Below, one piece after another: positions 58,005-64,000 of a DNA stretch of 64,000 nucleotides. Below the pieces are notes generated by a model. That model saw only the letters and a program-made list of their open reading frames with translations, searched no databases and was not told the origin of the DNA. This DNA comes from JAJZGK01 sp035538795. GTDB taxonomy: Bacteria; Pseudomonadota; Alphaproteobacteria; Rhodospirillales; Magnetospirillaceae. The stretch covers positions 111,483-175,482 of the forward strand of contig DATLJS010000041.1 of NCBI GenBank assembly GCA_035538795.1. The letters are read 5' to 3'. Each line of letters begins with the position of its first letter. The first letter of the stretch is position 1. The position numbers and the translations under genes are program-made.

Positions 58005-58895
58005 TTAAGCCAGCGCCTTGGCCAGCGCGGCGATGTGCTCCGGCGCAATGCCGCAGCAGCCGCCGATGATGGTGGCACCGTGGTCGCTCCAGGCCTTTGC
58101 CCATTTGGCGTAGTTTTCCGGTGTCAGGTCCGGGCGTAGTTCGTCCAGGGTCTCGTTGGCCTTGGCGTCTTTCGGCGTCGGCGGGAAAGCGTTGGCGTAG
58201 ACGCCGATTTCGGCGCTATTGCCGGTTGCCTTGATTACCGCTCGGGCGGCGTCGACGGCGTCGGCCATCACTTCCGGCTGGCTGCAATTGAACAGAATGG
58301 CCTGGGCGTTCATCTCCAGGGCGGCCTGGACGGCGTCGGCCACGGCGTCGCCCGAGCGCAGAGCCGGGCCGTCTTCCGGTTCGTCGTCCAAAGTGAACGA
58401 GACCCAGAACGGCTTGGGGTCATCGCCCAAGGCCTTGCGGGCGGCCTTCACCTCGGCGATCGAGCTTTGCGTCTCGGCCAGCCAAACATCGACATAAGGC
58501 GACAGGCCGGCGATCAGCGTCTTGTGAATGGCGACGGACTGGTTTTCCTCGAACAGATCGGGACGATAGGAGCCCAGGGCGGGAGGCAGTGATCCGGCCA
58601 CGGTCACGGGACGGCCGGTCTTGTCGGCGGTTTCGCGGGCGACGCTTCCCGCCAGGGCGGCCAGTTCCCGGCCTTGGGCGTCGAAACGGGGCTGACCGAT
58701 ATGGAACGGCACCACGGCATAACTGTTGGTGGTGATGATCGAAGCACCGGCGTCGATAAAGTTCCGATGAGCCAATCCGACATATTGCGGGCCTTCCAGC
58801 AGAGCCAGGGCGGACCATTCCGGCTGACGGAAGGGGGCGCCGATGCGTTTCAGCTCGCGGCCCATGCCGCCATCCAGAACCCGAACCTTGGTCAC
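58005..58895 (-). CDS. Homocysteine S-methyltransferase family protein
   Basis: A 296-residue BHMT/MmuM-type enzyme. The zinc cysteines are in LFNCSQPE and in the C-terminal pair GGCCGI. LDGGMGRELKRIG and FIDAGASIITTNSYAV are typical. It transfers a methyl group to homocysteine, from S-methylmethionine, betaine or a similar donor; the donor is not predictable. GTG at 58895 has a GGGAG site about 8 bases upstream. It converges on the DUF2478 gene and is divergent from the ABC transporter genes. Confidence 0.92.
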   Translation of the reverse strand: MTKVRVLDGGMGRELKRIGAPFRQPEWSALALLEGPQYVGLAHRNFIDAGASIITTNSYAVVPFHIGQPRFDAQGRELAALAGSVARETADKTGRPVTVAGSLPPALGSYRPDLFEENQSVAIHKTLIAGLSPYVDVWLAETQSSIAEVKAARKALGDDPKPFWVSFTLDDEPEDGPALRSGDAVADAVQAALEMNAQAILFNCSQPEVMADAVDAARAVIKATGNSAEIGVYANAFPPTPKDAKANETLDELRPDLTPENYAKWAKAWSDHGATIIGGCCGIAPEHIAALAKALA

Positions 58896-58959
58896 CGCGT
58901 TTCTCCCTGCTATGGTGAAGGAAATGTTGCTGCAAAGCGTTTAATAATATAGACACGAT

Positions 58960-58990
58960 ACAACACTTATCAAGTGTTGTGTTTTTTATT
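58960..58990 (+). terminator. Strong intrinsic terminator or leader attenuator
   Basis: The perfect 9-base stem ACAACACTT / AAGTGTTGT has a 3-base loop and is followed by GTTTTTTATT. It points toward the ABC transporter genes but lies before them, 38 bases from the start codon, so it is either an attenuator of the transporter transcript or the end of an unannotated upstream transcript. Its palindrome could also be an operator. Confidence 0.75.
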
Positions 58991-59027
58991 TGTCCAATTT
59001 TAAATTGTGAAACGAAGGGGTCGGCAC

Positions 59028-59852
59028 ATGGCTGGATATTGGAAACTCGGCGTCGCCGCGGCGATGGTTCTTGCTTGCGGGATGGGGGCGGCTCAGGCGG
59101 GGTCTGCCTTGGACCGGGTCAACAAAACTCACACGATGGTCGAGGTGTTGGATCAGAACTATCCGCCCTTCTCGTTCCTGAACGACAAGAACGAGATGGA
59201 CGGCTTCGACATCGACGTCTCCAAGGAAGTGGCCAAGCGCCTGGGCGTGACCCTGAAGGTCGAGACGCCGGCCTGGGAAGTGGTCGCCGCCGGTCATTGG
59301 CAAGGCCGCTGGGACGTCTGCATCTGCTCGATGACGCCCAGCAAGGAGCGCGCCGAGGTGCTGGATTTCGTCACCACCTATTACAACACCCCGGCGGTGC
59401 TGGTGGTCAGCGCCGACAACAAGACGGCCAAGAGCATCAAGGATTTGAGCGGCAAGAAGCTGGGCGCCGAAGCCGGCTCGTCCTATGAGAAGTATCTGAA
59501 CAAGGCGCTTGAGATCGAAGGCGGCAAGCCGATCGATTTTCCCTTCAAGGACGTTCAGGTGGCGCCGTTCGAGACCGAGGAATTGGCGTTCCAGGATCTG
59601 GCTCTGGGCGGCGGCAAGCGTCTTGACGGCGTGGTCGGCAATCTGATCAGCGTCAAGCCCCGGGTCGACAAGTCCCCTGACAAATTCCGCATCGTCGGCG
59701 ACGCTCTGTTCTCGGACGCCAACGCCATCGCCGTCGACAAGGGCGACGCCGAATGGAAGGCTAAGGTGGCTTCGGTCATCGACGCCATGCGCAAGGACGG
59801 CACGCTGTCGAGGATTTCGCAGAAATGGATCGGCACCGACATCAGCAAGTAA
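59028..59852 (+). CDS. Polar amino acid ABC transporter, substrate-binding protein
   Basis: A 274-residue periplasmic binding protein, family 3, with a signal peptide ending in AAQAGS (about 24). NYPPFSFLNDKNEMDGFDIDVSKEVAKRLG and WDVCICSMTPSKERAEVLDFV are typical of the polar amino acid group. It captures an amino acid (type not readable) for the permease and ATPase downstream. The ATG at 59028 follows GAAGGGG by 7 bases and is preferred over an in-frame GTG at 59007. A hairpin separates it from the permease gene. Confidence 0.94.
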   Translation: MAGYWKLGVAAAMVLACGMGAAQAGSALDRVNKTHTMVEVLDQNYPPFSFLNDKNEMDGFDIDVSKEVAKRLGVTLKVETPAWEVVAAGHWQGRWDVCICSMTPSKERAEVLDFVTTYYNTPAVLVVSADNKTAKSIKDLSGKKLGAEAGSSYEKYLNKALEIEGGKPIDFPFKDVQVAPFETEELAFQDLALGGGKRLDGVVGNLISVKPRVDKSPDKFRIVGDALFSDANAIAVDKGDAEWKAKVASVIDAMRKDGTLSRISQKWIGTDISK

Positions 59853-59905
59853 GGGCGCTGTTGGATTAAAACTGGCCGAAGACCCTGCTTTTCGGCTAAG
59901 TAAGC

Positions 59906-59935
59906 GAATCCCGCTCCGGCGACGGGGCGGGATTC
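59906..59935 (+). terminator. Intercistronic hairpin between binding protein and permease genes
   Basis: Stem GAATCCCGC / GCGGGATTC, extended through TCC / GGG-type pairing, is followed by TTCTGT. Such hairpins after binding-protein genes usually cause partial termination or protect the upstream mRNA, giving more binding protein than permease. Confidence 0.65.
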
Positions 59936-59966
59936 TTCTGTCAAACGGGATGTGGATCAGGTGGGG

Positions 59967-60728
59967 ATGTCTTTCAGGGCGCGGGTCGCAATCGTCTGGG
60001 GGCTGCTGGCCCTGGGCTTCGTCGCCTTCGTTTCGGCGTTCGACCTCAAGCTGTCGCTGATCGCCGGCAAGCTGCCGATGCTGCTGGGGCTGCAACTGAC
60101 GCCGAACGGCTTCATTCAAGGCGTGCCGCTGACCCTGTTTCTGTGCGCCTGTTCCATGTTTTTTTCGACCCTGCTGGGGTTTTCCGCCGCCCTGGGCCGT
60201 CTTTCCAACAGCGCCGTCGCTTATGGTCTGGCGACTTTCTACACCTCGTTCTTTCGCGGTACGCCGCTTCTGGTGCAGATCCTGCTGATCTATCTCGGCC
60301 TGCCGCAATTGGGGCCGGTGCCGGCGGCGGTGCCGTCGGGCATCGTCGCCTTGTCGTTATGCTACGGCGCCTATATCAGCGAGATTTTCCGCGCCGGCAT
60401 TCAGTCCGTGCCGCACGGCCAATGGGAGGCCGCCCACGCCTTGGGCCTGCCCCGTTGGCTGGTGATGTACAAGGTGGTGATGCCCCAGGCCTTCAAGGTG
60501 ATCGTGCCGCCGCTGGGAGCGCAGTTCATCTCGATGCTGAAGGATTCCTCGCTGGTGTCGGTGATGGGGCTGTGGGAGATCATGTTCCTGTCCCAAAGCT
60601 ATGGCCGTTCCAGCTACCGCTATATGGAAATGCTGCTGACGGCGGCGGTACTCTACTGGCTGCTGTCCATTATGTTCGAAACGGTCCAGGCCCGCATCGA
60701 GGCGCGTTTCCCTCAAGGACGGCACTGA
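59967..60728 (+). CDS. Polar amino acid ABC transporter, permease
   Basis: A 253-residue HisM/GlnP-type permease with about five transmembrane helices. The family signature FYTSFFRGTPLLVQILLIYLG and the ATPase-contact EAA loop (QWEAAHALGLPRWLVMYKVVMPQAFK) are both present. Only one permease gene is found, so it probably forms a homodimer. A GTG at 59952 is in frame; ATG at 59967 is preferred with AGG 5 bases before it. Four bases separate it from the ATPase gene. Confidence 0.94.
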   Translation: MSFRARVAIVWGLLALGFVAFVSAFDLKLSLIAGKLPMLLGLQLTPNGFIQGVPLTLFLCACSMFFSTLLGFSAALGRLSNSAVAYGLATFYTSFFRGTPLLVQILLIYLGLPQLGPVPAAVPSGIVALSLCYGAYISEIFRAGIQSVPHGQWEAAHALGLPRWLVMYKVVMPQAFKVIVPPLGAQFISMLKDSSLVSVMGLWEIMFLSQSYGRSSYRYMEMLLTAAVLYWLLSIMFETVQARIEARFPQGRH

Positions 60729-60732
60729 CGCC

Positions 60733-61527
60733 ATGGCTAAGACCCCTCTCCACCTCGTTGCGTCTCATCCGGAACCGCTGGCCGAAGCGCGGCCCGAGAT
60801 GATTCGTCTGGACGGCGTCTGCAAGAGCTTTGGCGATCATCAGGTGCTGCGCGATGTCAGCCTGACGGTGGCGCTGGGCGAAAAGGTGGTGCTGTGCGGC
60901 CCGTCCGGTTCGGGGAAATCGACCCTGATCCGCTGCATCAACCGCCTGGTCTCCCATGATGCCGGCACGCTGGTGGTGGACGGCGTCGAACTGACCGAAC
61001 GCTCGAAGAAGCTGGAAATGATCCGCCGCGAGGTGGGCATGGTGTTCCAGGGCTTCAACCTGTTTCCGCACTTGACCATTCTGGAAAACTGCACTTTGGC
61101 GCCCGTCTGGGTGCGAGGCATGTCCAAGGCCGAGGCCGAGGAAATGGCCCTGTCGCTGCTGGTCCGCGTGCATATCCCCGATCAAGCAGGCAAGTATCCC
61201 GGCCAGTTGTCGGGCGGCCAGCAGCAGCGCGCCGCCATCGCCCGTGCCTTGTGCATGAAGCCGAAGATCATGCTGTTCGACGAGCCGACCTCGGCTCTGG
61301 ACCCGGAAATGATCAAGGAAGTGCTGGACACCATGGTCGAACTGGCGGAAACCGGCATGACCATGATCTGTGTCACCCACGAAATGGGCTTTGCCCGCCA
61401 GGTGGCGGACAAAGTGGTGTTCATGGACAAGGGCGAAATCGTCGAGACGGCGGCTCCGGAAACGTTTTTCACCGATCCGGCCAGCGAGCGCACCCGTAAA
61501 TTCCTGCAGCAGATTCTGCGGCATTAG
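60733..61527 (+). CDS. Polar amino acid ABC transporter, ATP-binding protein
   Basis: A 264-residue ATPase of the GlnQ/HisP type. Walker A is GPSGSGKST, the Q loop is GMVFQGFNLFPHLT, the signature is LSGGQQQR and Walker B is IMLFDEPTSALDPEM. The switch His is in CVTHEMGFARQVADKV. The N-terminus has an extra ~25 residues, Pro/Glu/Ala-rich. Together with the two preceding genes it makes a complete importer. Its end overlaps the convergent orphan gene by four bases. Confidence 0.96.
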   Translation: MAKTPLHLVASHPEPLAEARPEMIRLDGVCKSFGDHQVLRDVSLTVALGEKVVLCGPSGSGKSTLIRCINRLVSHDAGTLVVDGVELTERSKKLEMIRREVGMVFQGFNLFPHLTILENCTLAPVWVRGMSKAEAEEMALSLLVRVHIPDQAGKYPGQLSGGQQQRAAIARALCMKPKIMLFDEPTSALDPEMIKEVLDTMVELAETGMTMICVTHEMGFARQVADKVVFMDKGEIVETAAPETFFTDPASERTRKFLQQILRH

Positions 61528-62255
61528 CCGCCGTAGAGCAGCCACATGCGGTTGAAGTTCCGGCGCAGATCGGCCAAAGAGGCCATTACCGGGTCGCGGG
61601 CTCCGCTGGCGGCGGTGGCCTGAAGGCCGCGGACCTGACGGTTCAGCTCTTCGGCCATCTCAAGGAAATTGGCGTCGTCGAACAGGGCCGGCGGCGCCTG
61701 TTTCTCGAGGCGTTCCCCCAAATAGGCCAGCACGGCGCATTGTTCCAGCAACTGGCCGCTTTGGTCAGGCGTCAATTGGGCGTCGTCGAACAGGGAATCG
61801 CCGGCTTCGGCCAATCTGTCGTCGAAAGCGTCCATTTCGTCGGCGAAGCCGTGCAATCCGTTGCGCCGCCGCATCTCCGCCAGCAAGGCGCGAATCTGGC
61901 CCAGGGTCATATGGGCCTGATCGACGGCTCCGGCGGTGGTCTGGCTCTGGGCTTGAGACGCGATGTCGGCGATGGCCTGAAGCTCGTCGGCGAACGAGGG
62001 GTCTTCGGAATAGCTGGGCGGCGGCGCGGCCGCCCAGCGGGCTTGCAGGCCTTTCCAGGCGGCGGTAAAGGCGCTCATGGCCTCGCGGGCGGCGGACGGG
62101 TCCATCTGGCGGCCGCTGTGGATGTAAGCGTCGCGGTATTGCCCCAGCGCGTCATCCAATTGGCTCTGGAACAGGGCAGTGTCGCCGCCCCAAGCCGAAC
62201 CCGAAGTCAGGCAGAGGGACAACGCCCCTACGAACAGAAAAGCCAACCGCCCCAT
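61524..62255 (-). CDS. Periplasmic helical protein, unknown
   Basis: A 243-residue protein with a signal peptide (FLFVGALSLCLTSGSAWG, cleavage about 24) and an all-helical mature part. Its first half, with WKGLQARWAAAPPPSYSEDPSFADELQAIADIASQAQSQ and HMTLGQIRALLAEMRRRNGLHGF, looks like a four-helix bundle of the cytochrome b562 or c' kind, but no haem motif CXXCH is present. The C-terminus ends NFNRMWLLYGG. A longer in-frame ORF upstream is rejected because the signal peptide starts at 62255. Function unknown. Confidence 0.8.
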   Translation of the reverse strand: MGRLAFLFVGALSLCLTSGSAWGGDTALFQSQLDDALGQYRDAYIHSGRQMDPSAAREAMSAFTAAWKGLQARWAAAPPPSYSEDPSFADELQAIADIASQAQSQTTAGAVDQAHMTLGQIRALLAEMRRRNGLHGFADEMDAFDDRLAEAGDSLFDDAQLTPDQSGQLLEQCAVLAYLGERLEKQAPPALFDDANFLEMAEELNRQVRGLQATAASGARDPVMASLADLRRNFNRMWLLYGG

Positions 62256-62382
62256 GGAATGGTCTCCAACCCAGCGATCCTTAAGGTCAATATCGGTTTT
62301 CAAAAGGCTGAACGGAAGGGTTTTTCTTGCGTAAGACGCGGCTTCGGGCACACTGGTAAAAAAGAGGATGCCGGAACGTTCT

Positions 62383-63009
62383 ATGTCTTTTGATCCAGTC
62401 AAGCTTGCGGAACTGCTTTGCGCCCGTCTCTGCCATGATTTGGCGGGGCCTGTCGGCGCTGTGGCGACCGGCGCGGAACTGCTGGGCGACGAAGACGGAA
62501 TGGGCGGCGACGAGATGGCGACCGAGGCCCTGGCCTTGCTGGCGGGAAGCGCCGCCGCCGCCAGCGCCCGCTTGCGCTTTCTGCGTCTGGCTTTGGGCGG
62601 CGCCGGCGGCGCGACGGCGCCGGCGGCCTTGAAGGACGTGGTGACAAATTTCCTGGCTCCCGGCAGCGGCGGCGACAATTTGACGCTGGACTGGTCCGAT
62701 GGTGAAACCGCGCCGTGGGAGCCGGAAGACGCCAAGCTTCTGGTCAATCTGATTTTGCTGGCCCGCGACTGCCTGCCCCGCGGCGGCGTGATCAGGGTCA
62801 AGGCCCGTTCCGGCGGCGGCAGCGAAGTTGTCGCCGAGGGCAGGGGGGCCGTTCCGGGAGAATCTTCGGCGGCTCTTGAAGCGACGCAAGTCGAAGGCCT
62901 GAGTCCCAGAGGGGCGCAAGGTTTCTACGCAGCCCGGATCGCGTCGCGGAAGGGGTTTGAGGTAAGCGTAAGGAGTGTTGCGGATTCCGTGGCATTTCGC
63001 GTGGGTTGA
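62383..63009 (+). CDS. chpT: ChpT-like histidine phosphotransferase
   Basis: A 208-residue protein of the ChpT family: a two-helix dimerisation part with the phospho-acceptor H18 in RLCHDLAGPVGA, and a degenerate ATPase-like domain. In Caulobacter, ChpT carries phosphate from CckA to CtrA and CpdR. Here it lies 149 bases before cheA, so it may serve cell-cycle or chemotaxis signalling. The start at 62383 is chosen from the usual N-terminus; an ATG at 62368 is in frame with GAGG directly before it. Confidence 0.85.
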   Translation: MSFDPVKLAELLCARLCHDLAGPVGAVATGAELLGDEDGMGGDEMATEALALLAGSAAAASARLRFLRLALGGAGGATAPAALKDVVTNFLAPGSGGDNLTLDWSDGETAPWEPEDAKLLVNLILLARDCLPRGGVIRVKARSGGGSEVVAEGRGAVPGESSAALEATQVEGLSPRGAQGFYAARIASRKGFEVSVRSVADSVAFRVG

Positions 63010-63158
63010 GTTATTTTTTTGCACGGGAAGCGGTAAATGGGAAAAGCCGCGCTTTCTCTGTGCTGAGTGTGCGTGCTATTAATCATTTTCCCTATCGGCA
63101 GGTTCGGCTGGTGGCATGTTGATGCCGGGGACCGCACGACGGAGGCGAGGGTCGAAAC

Positions 63159-64000
63159 ATGGATGATCTTTTGAGTGAATTCCTGACGGAAACGGGTGAA
63201 AGCCTTGCCGTCTTGGACGTCGAGCTGGTCAAGCTCGAACAGAATCCGGAACCTAAGATTCTCTCAAACATCTTCCGCTTGGTTCACACCATCAAGGGGA
63301 CCTGCGGTTTCCTCGGTCTGCCCCGCCTTGAGCATGTGGCCCATGCCGGCGAGAACGTGCTGGGCAAGTTCCGCGACGGCGAACTGACGGTGACGCCAGC
63401 GGCGGTGACGCTGATCCTGGCGGCGATCGACCGGATCAAAATGATCCTGTCGCATATCGAACAGACCGAGGCCGAGCCGGAAGGCGACGACAAGGATCTG
63501 ATCAGCCAGCTCAACGCCATGGCCGAAGGTAAGATTTCCGCCGCTCCGGCCCCCGCTCCCGAGCCGGAACCCGTCGCGGCCGCCCCCGAGCCGGAGCCCG
63601 AAGCCGACGTTTTCCAGGCCCACGAGCCGGAACCCGAGCATGAGCCGGAACCCGAACCAGAAGTGCGTAACGTGCCGTCCGCTCCGGTCCAGGTGCCGGT
63701 CGCGCAAGCCGCCGCCCCGGCCGCTCCCCCGGCCGTTCAGGGCATCGCCCCCGGCGAGCCGAAAGAATCCGCCGTCGCCGCCCAGACCATCCGCGTCAAC
63801 GTGGAGCTGCTGGAAAACCTGATGACCCTGGTGTCCGAGCTGGTGCTGACCCGCAATCAGCTGCTGCAGATGGTGCGCGGCAAGGACGACAGCGAGTTCG
63901 CCACCCCCCTTCAGCGCCTGTCCCACATCACCACCGACCTCCAGGAAGGGGTGATGAAGACCCGCATGCAGCCCATCGGCAACGCCTGGGCCAAGCTGCC
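63159..64000 (+). CDS. cheA: Chemotaxis histidine kinase CheA, N-terminal part
   Basis: The first 842 bases of a cheA gene, cut by the window end. An Hpt domain (about 1-105) has the phospho-acceptor H43 in FRLVHTIKGTCGFLG. A long linker (about 128-185) is made of repeated Pro-Glu-Pro and Ala-Pro units, then the dimerisation domain begins (NVELLENLMTLVSELVLTRNQLLQ) with EGVMKTRMQPIG just before the ATPase domain. The visible part has no P2-type CheY-binding domain; the Pro/Glu-rich linker takes its place. The rest, including ATPase and CheW-like domains, lies beyond the window. Confidence 0.95.
   Translation, partial: MDDLLSEFLTETGESLAVLDVELVKLEQNPEPKILSNIFRLVHTIKGTCGFLGLPRLEHVAHAGENVLGKFRDGELTVTPAAVTLILAAIDRIKMILSHIEQTEAEPEGDDKDLISQLNAMAEGKISAAPAPAPEPEPVAAAPEPEPEADVFQAHEPEPEHEPEPEPEVRNVPSAPVQVPVAQAAAPAAPPAVQGIAPGEPKESAVAAQTIRVNVELLENLMTLVSELVLTRNQLLQMVRGKDDSEFATPLQRLSHITTDLQEGVMKTRMQPIGNAWAKL

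Noticed and set aside
63010..63158. CtrA or FliA-type promoter before cheA
   Set aside because: No TTAA-N7-TTAA pair is present; the GCCGATA-like element is only on the opposite strand and lacks a partner.
1..64000. Insertion sequences, prophage, CRISPR arrays, rRNA genes and magnetosome genes
   Set aside because: None is visible. No transposase, integrase, regularly spaced repeats, rRNA or mam/mms-type protein was found.

Overview
The window is one continuous, GC-rich, gene-dense stretch of bacterial chromosome. Gene content and order point to an alphaproteobacterium of the Rhodospirillales, most like Magnetospirillum/Phaeospirillum. The supporting evidence is a ChpT phosphotransferase, the order hisG-hisD-UPF0262-low-Mr phosphatase, a three-gene petABC bc1 operon, thrC followed by an M16 peptidase, a mitochondrial-type Atm1 exporter, a Shethna FeSII-type ferredoxin and many chemotaxis and hemerythrin genes. 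The genus is an inference. I see no insertion sequence, prophage, CRISPR array or rRNA. No stretch longer than about 250 bases lacks a gene; the longest gap is 5447-5698.

Layout. 1-5022: end of a GNAT gene, a radical SAM protein, xseA, a GT2 glycosyltransferase with a TVP38 membrane protein, and a LysE exporter. 5027-6082: a divergent pair encoding an ArsC-like nitrogenase-associated protein and an FeSII-type ferredoxin, with two palindromes between them. 6112-12043 (minus): a signalling block of periplasmic binding protein, hybrid histidine kinase and CBS-PAS-GGDEF-EAL protein. 12162-16405: cheR, bacteriohemerythrin, a cyclic-nucleotide-binding protein, carbonic anhydrase, a lipoprotein and a thioredoxin-like protein. 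16498-24743: YfgM-like protein, bamB, der, an FAD oxidoreductase, a cyclic-nucleotide-gated MscS channel, an internally duplicated orphan and trmL.

24940-34763: petABC; mtnP-mtnA-class II aldolase (a likely DHAP shunt for methylthioadenosine); a hybrid kinase; a VOC protein and an Atm1-type ABC exporter. 34903-39969: a chemoreceptor, meaB, a CheZ with a doubled FliM-like tail, a second bacteriohemerythrin and an FkbM methyltransferase. 39966-44168 (minus): small membrane protein, CinA-like protein, GNAT-NUDIX fusion, argJ and a parvulin isomerase. 44403-47445: tRNA with CAU anticodon (probably Ile2), hisG, hisD, UPF0262 and a low-Mr phosphatase.

47450-64000: a three-domain copper nitrite reductase, an M16 peptidase and thrC on the minus strand; a di-haem cytochrome c peroxidase overlapping a sensor kinase gene; molybdenum cofactor genes moaA and mobA with a TPR protein and a DUF2478 protein; a homocysteine methyltransferase; a polar amino acid ABC transporter; chpT; and the first 842 bases of cheA, which runs off the window.

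Taken together, the genes suit a motile, metabolically flexible microaerobe: respiration (bc1, peroxidase, NirK), oxygen-sensitive metabolism (FeSII, hemerythrins, molybdenum cofactor) and dense signal transduction (three sensor kinases, a c-di-GMP enzyme, two cyclic-nucleotide-binding proteins, CheA/R/Z and a chemoreceptor). The best candidates for unusual biology are the FeSII/ArsC-like pair with its Irr-box-like operator, the DHAP-shunt operon, the three-domain NirK, the peroxidase-kinase pair, the doubled CheZ tail and the duplicated cysteine-motif orphan at 23207-24247.
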